Positions 47,347 to 56,210 of a stretch of 64,000 nucleotides of DNA are shown piece by piece. The translations under genes and the position numbers were made by a program. How positions within the stretch are numbered: the stretch's first letter is position 1; each line of letters begins with the position of its first letter. This stretch comes from Salinicoccus sp. YB14-2 (lineage in GTDB: Bacteria > Bacillota > Bacilli > Staphylococcales > Salinicoccaceae): contig NZ_LFKO01000001.1 in NCBI RefSeq assembly GCF_001265075.1, positions 1,348,120-1,412,119 on the forward strand, in the 5' to 3' direction. The notes under the pieces are model-generated. The model was not told the DNA's origin. It did not search any database and saw only the letters and a list, made by a program, of their open reading frames with translations.

Positions 47347-47408
47347 TTGAATTCACCTCTGGTCATCTATTATGTATATTACATGATTAATACTGCGGAA
47401 AGAATAAC

Positions 47409-47446
47409 AAAGTGAAGAGAGATTCAATTGCGTATCCCTTCACTTT
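47409..47446 (+). promoter_or_regulatory. Leader hairpin before the DUF402 gene
   Basis: Arms AAAGTGAAG (47409-47417) and CTTCACTTT (47438-47446) followed by TCTTTTACT. Lies between divergent lrgA and the DUF402 gene, so it may be an attenuator or a terminator for unknown read-through. A TATAAT follows at 47463-47468. Confidence 0.35.
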
Positions 47447-47489
47447 TCTTTTACTAATTATGTATAATGTAAAGAAGGAGATGAGAGCC

Positions 47490-48020
47490 ATGAAAATGAA
47501 GTATTTGGATAAACGCGGATGGCGTCGTTTATTGAAGTCTACATATGATGAAAAACTGACTTATTTCAATGATGAGAAATTTTTGGTCAGTCTCATTGAT
47601 ATGAAAGAAATACGTTCACCTCTCGTCGTTCCTGTCGTTAACAAGGAAGTAAAAGTCGTCGATACAAATTTTAAATGGATGCAGATATTGCCGGAAGACA
47701 GGAAATACAGTATTACCGTGATGTATAATGAAAAGTGGGAGAAGTTACAGTACTACTTTGATGTCAATACAGAACATTATCTGGAGCTTGGCAATGCAAG
47801 AAGAAAAGACATTTATCTGGATGTGCTCGCGCTTCCGAATGGCAAGTATGAACTGGTGGATGAAAAAGATATACATCGTGCACTGAAGAATAAAAAGATT
47901 ACAGAAGCGGAAAAAGATGAAGCTTACAATATAGCGCATCACATTATGGCAGAAATAGATAAAGATTTCTCCCAGTTTGAAACACTGGCGGACTACTGTC
48001 TAAAAAAAGTAAGAGAATGA
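47490..48020 (+). CDS. DUF402-domain protein (nucleoside tri/diphosphatase type)
   Basis: 176 aa from the ATG at 47490, since AAGGAG lies 9 nt upstream; the longer frame from 47412 covers a hairpin and promoter-like DNA. The block YYFDVNTEH, then RRKDIYLDVLALPNGKYELVDE and HRALKNKKITEAEKDEAYN is the DUF402 core, with acidic residues for divalent metal binding. A staphylococcal homologue (Sa1684) hydrolyses nucleoside tri- and diphosphates. Monocistronic with a good terminator. Confidence 0.8.
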   Translation: MKMKYLDKRGWRRLLKSTYDEKLTYFNDEKFLVSLIDMKEIRSPLVVPVVNKEVKVVDTNFKWMQILPEDRKYSITVMYNEKWEKLQYYFDVNTEHYLELGNARRKDIYLDVLALPNGKYELVDEKDIHRALKNKKITEAEKDEAYNIAHHIMAEIDKDFSQFETLADYCLKKVRE

Positions 48021-48036
48021 TAAAAACTGCATACAT

Positions 48037-48070
48037 AAAAAGGCAGACCGGACAGGTCTGCCTTTCATTT
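48037..48070 (+). terminator. Terminator of the DUF402 gene
   Basis: Stem AAAAGGCAGACC / GGTCTGCCTTT, then CATTT. Confidence 0.85.
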
Positions 48071-48088
48071 GAAGCTGGCGAAACTTAA

Positions 48089-48414
48089 TCAGCTTGAAGT
48101 GAAGTCGCCGCCGTTGACAAGCAGTACTTCACCTGTCATATAGCTTGAGTCATGTGATGCAAGGAATACGTATCGAATGTTTCTCTCAAGTTTTCTTCTG
48201 TAATGCTGAGGAAGTCTTTATTTGGAATTGATCGGCTGCATCATTGATTAGAATATTAATTGTCCCCATTTTTTTCCACGATATCTTCGACGGTATTTTT
48301 TCTGACGCCCGATATATTGGTGTCACCGCTCTAAAGCAGGCATCTGACATTCTCTTTTTCTACAAGCGTTTTGGTGTACAGCCTTCGACCTGTTCGTCGG
48401 CCTTTTCATAATCC
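48089..48414 (-). pseudogene. Decayed short-chain dehydrogenase gene
   Basis: Minus-strand pieces of an SDR are readable in changing frames: DYEKADEQVEGCTPK near 48400, NTVEDIVEKNG and then INILINDAADQFQI (the NNAA-type motif), DFLSITEENLRETFDT, and the C-terminus VFLASHDSSYMTGEVLLVNG ending GDFTSS-stop. The central catalytic region with YxxxK is deleted and several frameshifts are present. Resembles YhxC/YhdF-type SDRs. It reads divergently from the adjacent LysR gene. 48415-48538 holds no other gene. Confidence 0.85.
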
Positions 48415-48538
48415 TTCTCATTATTCTTATATTAATCTCCGATTGAATGTTATTTATATATACCCTCAATTTTAAGTATTATCCAATTGCTTTAAAGTAT
48501 GATAAGATTTTCTTATAGATGACAGAAAAGGTGATTCA

Positions 48539-49402
48539 ATGAAAGTTGATGATTATAAATTACTGGTTACACTCAATGAAGCGAAAACATTGAGACAGGC
48601 CGCTGAAAGATTGTTCATTTCCCAGCCTGCAGTCAGTCAGAGATTGAAATCGATAGAGGAAGAATGGGGTGTTGAAATATTCATCCGCACAAAGCGTGAA
48701 TTATTTGTCACGGGTGCAGGTGAAAGAATTATCAGCCATGCTCATAAAGTGGTGGAGAATGAAACATTGTTGAAGGAATATCTTGTTTCCCATGAAGGTG
48801 CAGTGGAAGGGAATTTAAATATTGGTGTTTCCTCTTTAATAGGGAGTACGATTTTAGCAGGAGTTCTTAGAGAATATACAGCATTATACCCCGAGGTTAA
48901 TGTTAACATTCAAGTTGGTTCTTCGCCTCAAATATCCAATGATGCAGCGGATTATCACATATCCATCACCCGGGGAAGACAAATTTTAAATAAGGAAAAT
49001 GAAGTTTTATTTACAGACAGGCATTATTTTGTGGCACCGAAAAGCCTACAGGACAGGGATGATTCTCCTGTCATTGAATTCTTTTCAGAGCCGATTTATA
49101 TCCGACTGATTGAGAAATACTTCGAAGAGCGGTTCAATAAAAAATATGAACCACAGTTCAGTGTCGATCAGATTGCGACGTGCAGGGCGCTGCTGCTGGA
49201 AGGGGTCGGTGTGACGGTATTGCCGGAAATTGTCGTCAAAGATTTTGATACCGGGCGGTTTAATATAGAAGAAGCACTTGTAGATGATGAACCTATTACG
49301 CGGGATACTTATATTTCATATGATAAGAATGTGGTTGAACTGCCTCAGGTTAAAGCATTTATTACTGTAGTGAGAAGTTATATTAAAAATTTTGAAATGT
49401 AA
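48539..49402 (+). CDS. LysR-family transcriptional regulator
   Basis: 287 aa. N-terminal winged helix LVTLNEAKTLRQAAERLFIS followed by QPAVSQRLKSIEEEWG, then a periplasmic-binding-like effector domain (about 90-285). AAAAGGTGATTCA precedes the ATG. LysR genes commonly regulate the divergent neighbour; here that neighbour is a dead SDR gene. The effector is unknown. Confidence 0.9.
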   Translation: MKVDDYKLLVTLNEAKTLRQAAERLFISQPAVSQRLKSIEEEWGVEIFIRTKRELFVTGAGERIISHAHKVVENETLLKEYLVSHEGAVEGNLNIGVSSLIGSTILAGVLREYTALYPEVNVNIQVGSSPQISNDAADYHISITRGRQILNKENEVLFTDRHYFVAPKSLQDRDDSPVIEFFSEPIYIRLIEKYFEERFNKKYEPQFSVDQIATCRALLLEGVGVTVLPEIVVKDFDTGRFNIEEALVDDEPITRDTYISYDKNVVELPQVKAFITVVRSYIKNFEM

Positions 49403-49499
49403 GTGCAATGAGGCGTTGCCGCTTGCAAAAATTTCTCAAGTATTGTTAGGATGAGTTACTGGTTAAAGTACGTATATTGAGTGAAAAAGGAGTCTTGTG

Positions 49500-49985
49500 A
49501 TGGAGATATTATGGTGGGGACTGATAATAGTCAGTTTTATCCTCGGTTTTGTCGGTGTAATAGCGCCGGTCATTCCCTCAGTAGTAATGTTTTGGGTCGG
49601 ATTTTTGATTTATCACTTTTTAGTCGACAGTGATACACTGACCTGGATGTTCTGGATGGTCGCAGCAGTTTTGACATTGCTTGTTTTTCTCAGCGATTTT
49701 ATGGCGAACAGCTATTTTGTTAAAAAGTATGGCGGTTCTAAAAGGAGTGAAGTTGCAGCAATCATCGGTGTTGTGGCAGGTATGTTCATCTACCCGCCGT
49801 TCGGGGTCATATTTGTGCCTTTCGTCTTTGTTCTGGCACTTGAATTTATTACAACGAAAGACATTAACGCAGCTTTCAGGGCAGCCCTCGGTTCACTGCT
49901 TGCGTTTTTCGCGAGCTCGGCATTCAACCTGGTGATATATATACTTCTGATCATTTGGTTTTTACTGGATGCATTTCTGTTTTAA
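49500..49985 (+). CDS. DUF456-family membrane protein
   Basis: 161 aa, four to five hydrophobic helices with GVIAPVIPSVVMFWVGFLIY and the glycine-rich GVVAGMFIYPPFGVIFVPF, the repeated loops of DUF456. A GTG one codon upstream is an alternative start; AAGGAG fits both. Function not established for this family. Confidence 0.75.
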   Translation: MEILWWGLIIVSFILGFVGVIAPVIPSVVMFWVGFLIYHFLVDSDTLTWMFWMVAAVLTLLVFLSDFMANSYFVKKYGGSKRSEVAAIIGVVAGMFIYPPFGVIFVPFVFVLALEFITTKDINAAFRAALGSLLAFFASSAFNLVIYILLIIWFLLDAFLF

Positions 49986-49988
49986 AAG

Positions 49989-50030
49989 AAAAGGTGATTA
50001 CAAAATGAACTTTTGTAATCACCTTTTTTT
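49989..50030. terminator. Bidirectional terminator between the DUF456 and oppF genes
   Basis: Stem AAAAGGTGATTACAAAA / TTTTGTAATCACCTTTT with a T run; serves both converging units. Confidence 0.92.
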
Positions 50031-50036
50031 AATATA

Positions 50037-51125
50037 TTATTTTACATCTTCTTTGGTGGATGCTGCCTCTTCGCTTTCGTCATCAAGCACTTTACGGACA
50101 TTTTTCATGTCGTGTGTGGCTTTATGCCTGCCTTCCTGAATGTCTATCGCATAGTGACATGCGACATCATGCTGGCCGGCATATGTTTCGTCTTTGTGTT
50201 CCAAAACAGGAGTCTCTGTTTTACACTTTTCAGTTGCGAACGGACATCTTGTATGGAATCTGCAGCCTGTTGGCGGATCGATCGGTGAAGGTACATCACC
50301 GCGCAAGAAGATACGGTCACTTTTATTTTTCGGATCCGGTACAGGGATTGCTGAAAGCAGTGCTTTTGTATAAGGGTGCTGCGGGTTTTCGAAGATGCTC
50401 TTCGTGTCTCCCGTTTCAACGATTTTACCGAGATACATCACTATAATACGGTCGGAAATGTGTCTTACCACACCAAGGTCGTGTGCGATGAATAAATACG
50501 TCAGACCCATCTCACGCTGCAGTTTCTGAAGCAGGTTCAGAACTTGTGCCTGAATGGATACATCCAGTGCACTCACGGCTTCGTCAGCGATGATCAGTTT
50601 TGGATTTACAGCCAGTGCACGGGCGATACCGATACGTTGTCTCTGACCGCCTGAGAATTCGTGCGGGAAACGGTCGATCTGGTGTTTTTGAAGACCGACT
50701 GTTTCCATAATCTCAAGTGCACGTTCAGTTCTTTCTTTTTTAGGTACAACATTCTGTATATCCATCGCTTCAATCAAAGTCATTTTTACAGTTTTTCTTG
50801 GATTTAGTGAAGCAAAAGGGTCTTGGAAAATAATCTGCATTTCACTGCGCATATCGCGCATTTCTGATTTACTCAGTGACAGTATATCCTTGCCCTGGAA
50901 AGTTACACTGCCTTCCGTCGGTTCATCGAGGCGGAGAATCGCACGTCCTGTAGTGGATTTCCCACATCCTGATTCCCCGACAACAGAAACTGTTTCACCT
51001 TTTTTGATATCAAAGCTGATATCGTCGACGGCTTTAACATTGTTTACAGTACGGCCGAGAAAACCGCCTTTTATCGGGAAGTACTGCTTCAGTCCTTTAA
51101 CTTCAAGAAGAGTGTTCTTTGTCAT
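50037..51125 (-). CDS. oppF: Oligopeptide/dipeptide ABC transporter ATPase, OppF type
   Basis: 362 aa. Walker A GESGCGKST, signature LSGGQ variant FSGGQRQRIGIARAL, Walker B KLIIADEAVSALDVS, and the Opp/Dpp C-terminal cluster with cysteines GCRFHTRCPFATEKC. Last gene of the minus-strand C-B-D-F operon; its start overlaps oppD by 23 nt. The extra acidic C-terminal tail (about 30 residues) is not typical. Confidence 0.92.
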   Translation of the reverse strand: MTKNTLLEVKGLKQYFPIKGGFLGRTVNNVKAVDDISFDIKKGETVSVVGESGCGKSTTGRAILRLDEPTEGSVTFQGKDILSLSKSEMRDMRSEMQIIFQDPFASLNPRKTVKMTLIEAMDIQNVVPKKERTERALEIMETVGLQKHQIDRFPHEFSGGQRQRIGIARALAVNPKLIIADEAVSALDVSIQAQVLNLLQKLQREMGLTYLFIAHDLGVVRHISDRIIVMYLGKIVETGDTKSIFENPQHPYTKALLSAIPVPDPKNKSDRIFLRGDVPSPIDPPTGCRFHTRCPFATEKCKTETPVLEHKDETYAGQHDVACHYAIDIQEGRHKATHDMKNVRKVLDDESEEAASTKEDVK

Positions 51126-52116
51126 ATACTTTTACCTCCTCTCCGTCCCATTCATCAGTGTAGATCCAGCATCTGACATCGTTGCCGTCTTCCTGAGTTT
51201 CAAGTTCAGGCAATTTTGAACAGACATCGCTTGCAAACGGGCAGCGTGGTGCAAAACGGCAGCCTTCCGGCATCTCATCCGGCGCAGGGACATTTCCTTT
51301 GATCGGAACCAGTTCATCCTGATCCTGGTCGTGACGCGGTAATGAGTTTAAAAGGCCGACTGTATATGGATGACGCGGATTTTCAAATAAAGTCTCCACG
51401 TCTGCAAATTCTACCACTTTACCACAATACATTACTGCGACATAGTCACAAGTTTCAGCGACGACTCCGAGGTCGTGAGTGATCATTACAACGCTCATGC
51501 CAATCTCTTCCTGTAATTCTTTGATCAGTTCCAAAATCTGTGCCTGAATGGTAACATCCAGTGCAGTTGTCGGCTCATCGGCAATGAGCAGTTCAGGTTT
51601 ACAAGCCAGTGCCATGGCAATCATGACACGTTGTCTCATACCTCCGGATAGTTCATATGGATATTGATCTACGCGTTTTTCCGGCGAAGGGATACCGACA
51701 AGTTCCAGCATTTCTATAGAACGTTTTGTACCCGCTTTTTTACCAAGGCCTTCGTGGATTTTAAATGATTCTCTCAACTGCTGACCGACAGTGTACACCG
51801 GGTTCAGTGATGTCATCGGTTCCTGGAAAATCATTGAAATTTCATTTCCCCGTATTTGCCTCATCCGTGGTTCTTTGGCAGCTGTGAGTTCCTCACCCTT
51901 AAAGCTGATACTGCCGTCGACGATTTTACCCGGATCTTCCACGAGTCTTAAAATTGACAGTGCAGAGATACTTTTACCTGAACCGGATTCACCGACAATG
52001 CCGAGTGTCTTTCCTTTAGGTACATTAAAAGTAACACCATCAACTGCCTTTATTTCACTTCCATCAACAAAGAAGGAAGTTTTTAAATTATTTACATCAA
52101 GTATGTTTTCTGACAT
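51103..52116 (-). CDS. oppD: Oligopeptide/dipeptide ABC transporter ATPase, OppD type
   Basis: 337 aa from the ATG at 52116, with GGGAG 8 nt before it. Walker A GESGSGKS, signature [15 protein letters not shown], Walker [16 protein letters not shown], and a C-terminal cysteine cluster [15 protein letters not shown]. It pairs with OppF to drive the importer. Confidence 0.92.
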   Translation of the reverse strand: MSENILDVNNLKTSFFVDGSEIKAVDGVTFNVPKGKTLGIVGESGSGKSISALSILRLVEDPGKIVDGSISFKGEELTAAKEPRMRQIRGNEISMIFQEPMTSLNPVYTVGQQLRESFKIHEGLGKKAGTKRSIEMLELVGIPSPEKRVDQYPYELSGGMRQRVMIAMALACKPELLIADEPTTALDVTIQAQILELIKELQEEIGMSVVMITHDLGVVAETCDYVAVMYCGKVVEFADVETLFENPRHPYTVGLLNSLPRHDQDQDELVPIKGNVPAPDEMPEGCRFAPRCPFASDVCSKLPELETQEDGNDVRCWIYTDEWDGEEVKVYDKEHSS

Positions 52117-52132
52117 TTTTGTCACTCCCTAC

Positions 52133-53053
52133 CTAGTTTAGGTCCACACGCTTGTTCAGCATTCTGTATGAAATATCAACAAGTAAGTTGACGAATACGA
52201 AAGTGACGGCAATTACGAGAACTGCACCCTGAACAACAGGAAAGTCTCTTTGAAGAATTGAATCGATAATCAATCGTCCAAGACCATTAATTGCGAATAC
52301 ACTTTCTGTCAGTACTGAACCAGCAAGCAAGTAACCGAACTGCAGACCAACAACGGTTACGACTGGAATTAAAGCATTTTTAAGTGCGTGACGGAAAATT
52401 ACAACACGTTCTTTTACACCTTTAGCACGGGCAGTGCGAATATAATCCTGCGTGATGACATCAAGCATCGAGCTTCGTGTCATACGAGCAACGATTGCTG
52501 CACCGGCTGTACCGAGTGCAATGACCGGTAACACTATCTGATCCATATTTCCCCAGCCTGTCGGTGCAAACCAGCCGAGCTCAATTGAGAACCACTGGAT
52601 AAGCATTAAACCTAACCAGAAGTTTGGCATTGAAAGACCGAACAGAGTAACAATCATAAGTGAAACGTCTGAAATAGAGTAACGTTTAACAGCAGAAACG
52701 ATACCTGCAAGCATACCTAAAACGACAGTGAAAATTGTCGAGTAGATTGCCAACTCCAAAGTGATGAAAAATCTTGCCTGAATATGGCTCATTACAGGGA
52801 TGTTATCTCTGATTGAAGTACCGAAATCCAGTTGTAAAGCACTCGTTAAAAAGTTCCAATACTGTACATATAAAGGGTCATTCAATCCTAAACGCTGTTC
52901 AATAGCCTGTACTGTTGCTTCAGGTGCACTTTCCCCGGCCATGATGACTGCAGGGTTACCTGGAGTGAGGTGCATCAGACTGAACACGAGTATTGAAACC
53001 CCGATAAGCACAGGGATCAGTTGCAAAACACGTCTAATAATAAATGTTGTCAT
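52133..53053 (-). CDS. oppB: Oligopeptide/dipeptide ABC transporter permease, OppB/DppB type
   Basis: 306 aa, six hydrophobic helices; opens MTTFIIRRVLQLIPVLIGVS as most DppB proteins do. The EAA loop DYIRTARAKGVKERVVIFRH contacts the ATPases. Located between the oppC and oppD genes, 8 nt away from the oppD frame. Confidence 0.93.
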   Translation of the reverse strand: MTTFIIRRVLQLIPVLIGVSILVFSLMHLTPGNPAVIMAGESAPEATVQAIEQRLGLNDPLYVQYWNFLTSALQLDFGTSIRDNIPVMSHIQARFFITLELAIYSTIFTVVLGMLAGIVSAVKRYSISDVSLMIVTLFGLSMPNFWLGLMLIQWFSIELGWFAPTGWGNMDQIVLPVIALGTAGAAIVARMTRSSMLDVITQDYIRTARAKGVKERVVIFRHALKNALIPVVTVVGLQFGYLLAGSVLTESVFAINGLGRLIIDSILQRDFPVVQGAVLVIAVTFVFVNLLVDISYRMLNKRVDLN

Positions 53054-53063
53054 GATTTACCTC

Positions 53064-53972
53064 CTATTGTTTTTGTTTAGGATCGATTGCATCCCTCAAT
53101 CCATCTCCAAATAAGTTAAATGCAAGAACTACGATTACAATCATCATACCTGGGAAGAAAGTAATGTGGCCTGCCTGGTACATATAGTTACGACCATCGT
53201 TCAGCATCGCGCCCCATTCAGGTGTAGGTGGTTGGACACCGAGACCGAGGAATGAAAGACCTGCTGCAGAAAGAATTGCAGAAGCGATGAATAGCGTCGT
53301 ATTAACAATTATCGGTGACATGATGTTCGGTAAAATATGTTGGAAAATAATTTTACCATCTCTTGCACCAAGTGCACGGATAGCATCGACATACTCCAAC
53401 TTCTTCGTTGTCAGAGTGGAACCGCGTACAATTCTGGCAAACTGCGGTAATGAGCCGATAGCGATGGCAATGGTAACGTTGATTGTACTGCCGCCAAGTA
53501 CGGAAACGATTGCAAGAGCAAGTAGAATACCTGGGAATGCAAGCAATACATCCATAACGCGCATGACAATAGTATCAAGCCATCCACCGTAATAACCTGC
53601 AAGAATTCCAAGTGGCACACCGACAAAAGCGCCCATAAACGTAGCTGCAAAGCCCACACCCAGTGTTATGTACATACCGTGAAGTATACGGAAGAAAATA
53701 TCTCTGCCGAGATGGTCCGTTCCGAACCAGTGTGCAGCCGATGGGCCCTCCAGTTTTTCTGTCAGACTCGTAGCGTTTGAACTGATTCCGAGTAAGTTGT
53801 AGTTAGCATCTATTGCGCCGAAGATTGACACAAGAAATAAAAAGGATAATACATAAAAACCGACCAGGGCTGACTTATTCTTTCTAAGCCGTTTAAAAAA
53901 TTCTTTAAAACTTTTAATTCTCGGGTTCACAGGTTTTGTATCATGAACCCTCTCTTTAGAAGCGACCGCCAT
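53064..53972 (-). CDS. oppC: Oligopeptide/dipeptide ABC transporter permease, OppC/DppC type
   Basis: 302 aa, N-terminal cytosolic segment (about 35 residues), six hydrophobic helices, and the EAA loop EYVDAIRALGARDGKIIFQH. First gene of the operon, so the order is C-B-D-F rather than the common B-C-D-F. It is divergent from the first substrate-binding protein gene. Confidence 0.92.
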   Translation of the reverse strand: MAVASKERVHDTKPVNPRIKSFKEFFKRLRKNKSALVGFYVLSFLFLVSIFGAIDANYNLLGISSNATSLTEKLEGPSAAHWFGTDHLGRDIFFRILHGMYITLGVGFAATFMGAFVGVPLGILAGYYGGWLDTIVMRVMDVLLAFPGILLALAIVSVLGGSTINVTIAIAIGSLPQFARIVRGSTLTTKKLEYVDAIRALGARDGKIIFQHILPNIMSPIIVNTTLFIASAILSAAGLSFLGLGVQPPTPEWGAMLNDGRNYMYQAGHITFFPGMMIVIVVLAFNLFGDGLRDAIDPKQKQ

Positions 53973-54159
53973 TTAAGAGACCCCCTTATCATTGAAATTT
54001 AGGAATAGTGTGAAAACTATACTTATAATATAGCTATTAAATAATGATACATACAAGACTGCATAATATCAATGTTAAAAATAGAGAAAAAATTCACATG
54101 CCTAACACTTTTAAGATAAATAGAGACGAATGATGTACAAATATAAGTAAAAAGACAGT

Positions 54160-54188
54160 TTACAATCTTTAATTCCTAGTGCTATAAT
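54160..54188 (+). promoter_or_regulatory. Predicted promoter of the first substrate-binding protein gene
   Basis: TTACAA (54160-54165), 17-bp spacer, TATAAT (54183-54188), about 50 bp before the ATG. Confidence 0.65.
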
Positions 54189-54238
54189 ATGGATTAATCC
54201 CTGGTTAGTGACTAGGTTATAAAACGGGAGGTTGGAAA

Positions 54239-55918
54239 ATGAAATACATATTCAGGTTATCTTTATTGATTTTATTCGCAATTGTTCTTTCTGCTTGTAC
54301 AGATGACAGTGACGTAGAAGAAGCAGATGGTGAAGCAGAAGCTGATAATGAAGCAGAGAGCGGCGGAGATCTTGTATTATCTACTGGCAACGATGTCGTT
54401 TCAATGGATCCACATTCCAGTAATGATCTGTATTCGGACCAGGTCAGAAATACAATATATGAAGGTCTGGTCACCCAGGATGAAAATTTTGAAATCCAGC
54501 CCTTGCTTGCTAAAAGCTGGGAACAGGTCGATGATTTGACATGGCAGTTCACTTTGAATGAAGGCGTGACTTTTCATGACGGCAGTGAGTTTGACGCTGA
54601 AGTCGTCAAAGCGAATTTGGAACGCGTACAGGACCCTGCAGTGGCATCTCCGAGGCTGAATCTCTTTGATATGATAGAAGAAGTGAATGTCCTCGATGAT
54701 TATACAGTAGAAATTGTAACGGAGTATCCTTTTGCACCGCTGCTCAGTCATTTGACTCATGACGGTGCAGGTATGATCAGTAAGGAAGTCATAGATGAAG
54801 ATTATGAAAAAGCACTGGAGAATTCCAATTCTGAATATACAGTGGATGAATATTATGAATTGAGAGAAGAGGGTTCGGATGAATTCGAAACGATTGCAGA
54901 TGAAATCTCCGGGGATATCGGTACAGTTGTCGACCAAAAACCTGTTGGGACTAATTATGCAGAGTTTGACTCGAGAACGCCGGGGGAACGTACAGTACTT
55001 AAAAGATTTGAAGATTATTGGCAGGAACCGATGAATCTGGATACTATCACTTTCAAGATTGTGACGGAAACAGGTTCAAGAATTGCTGAACTTGAAACAG
55101 GTGAGTCGCATGTCATCTCCGGTTTTGAACCGACAAATCTTGAAAGAATTGAAGATAATCCTGAGACAGAACCTTACACTCTGTATAACATAGCGATGGA
55201 GTTCATCGGTTTTAATACTCAAAAAGAGCCGCTTGATGATGTCAGAGTGAGGCAGGCCATCTCTCATGTGGTGGACCGTGAAGAAATTATTGAGGGAATA
55301 TACAGCGACACAGGCAGAATTCCAAAAGGTCCGATAGTGGAAGGTCTGACAGGGCACGATGAAGATGTGGAAAACCTGGAATATGACTTGGAAGAAGCGG
55401 AAAGACTGATGGCTGAAGCAGGGTATGAAGACGGTTTTGATATTTCCATCATTACAAATGATGCACCTGCTAGAGTGGATGCGGCAATTTATCTGCAGGA
55501 GGCACTGGAACAGATAAATGTCACTGCGACAGTTGATCAGATGGAATGGGGCGCTTATCTTGAAGAAGCGTCAACAGGGGATCATGATATATTCCTTTTA
55601 GGCTGGCCGAATGCAACGGGGGATCCGGACCAGTCACTGTGGCCTTTATTTCATTCAAGCATGTTAGGTGCACAGGGTAATAGAACATTTTATGAAAACC
55701 CTGACGTTGATGAACTGCTTGAAGCGGGCCGTCAGGAATCGGATGAAGAAAAACGCGCGGAAATATATGAAGAAGCACAGGAAATTCTTGTGGAAGATGC
55801 CCCGATGATTTATATGAGGCAGGCACTCAGCATGAATGCGCACAGGCAGGAAGTGGAAGGCTTGTATATCAGTGATTACAACAAGCCTGATTTCAGAAAC
55901 GTGACAATAACAGAATAA
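54239..55918 (+). CDS. Oligopeptide-binding lipoprotein (SBP family 5), first copy
   Basis: 559 aa. Lipobox LSAC followed by an acidic linker, then the family-5 fold with LAKSWEQVDDLTWQFTLNEG and VTFHDGSEFDAEVVKANLER. In the usual GTGPF/Y loop this copy reads VGTNYAEF, where the paralogue 300 bp downstream keeps IGTGPF, so ligand contacts may differ. Delivers peptides to the divergent OppCBDF importer. ATG after GGGAGG. Confidence 0.9.
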   Translation: MKYIFRLSLLILFAIVLSACTDDSDVEEADGEAEADNEAESGGDLVLSTGNDVVSMDPHSSNDLYSDQVRNTIYEGLVTQDENFEIQPLLAKSWEQVDDLTWQFTLNEGVTFHDGSEFDAEVVKANLERVQDPAVASPRLNLFDMIEEVNVLDDYTVEIVTEYPFAPLLSHLTHDGAGMISKEVIDEDYEKALENSNSEYTVDEYYELREEGSDEFETIADEISGDIGTVVDQKPVGTNYAEFDSRTPGERTVLKRFEDYWQEPMNLDTITFKIVTETGSRIAELETGESHVISGFEPTNLERIEDNPETEPYTLYNIAMEFIGFNTQKEPLDDVRVRQAISHVVDREEIIEGIYSDTGRIPKGPIVEGLTGHDEDVENLEYDLEEAERLMAEAGYEDGFDISIITNDAPARVDAAIYLQEALEQINVTATVDQMEWGAYLEEASTGDHDIFLLGWPNATGDPDQSLWPLFHSSMLGAQGNRTFYENPDVDELLEAGRQESDEEKRAEIYEEAQEILVEDAPMIYMRQALSMNAHRQEVEGLYISDYNKPDFRNVTITE

Positions 55919-55930
55919 TGTATGAGTAAA

Positions 55931-55958
55931 CAGACCGATTTTCGAGGTCTGTTTTTTT
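55931..55958 (+). terminator. Terminator of the first substrate-binding protein gene
   Basis: Stem CAGACC / GGTCTG with a run of seven T. The remaining gap to 56210 is AT-rich and shows no gene. Confidence 0.88.
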
Positions 55959-56210
55959 AGGATAATAATCAGCTTTTTCTAAAGGATAAAATTATTTATT
56001 GCATCAAATCTTATTGAAAACGCTATCATTTAAGATTATAATAACTGACAGGAGTAATTTATTATTAAATGAAGACAAAATCATCATTATTAAGGTTCTT
56101 TATTTCAATTATGAGATATTTCAAAAGTTTCATTGAAATAAGAAAATTATTAGGGTATATTAAAAAAAGGTTAAGATTTTCATTTAATTTTAATAATAGG
56201 AGGTAAATAA

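Noticed and set aside
54189-54238. T-box or other leader RNA before the first binding protein gene
   Set aside because: The leader is only about 45 nt with a short imperfect stem; no T-box sequence is present.
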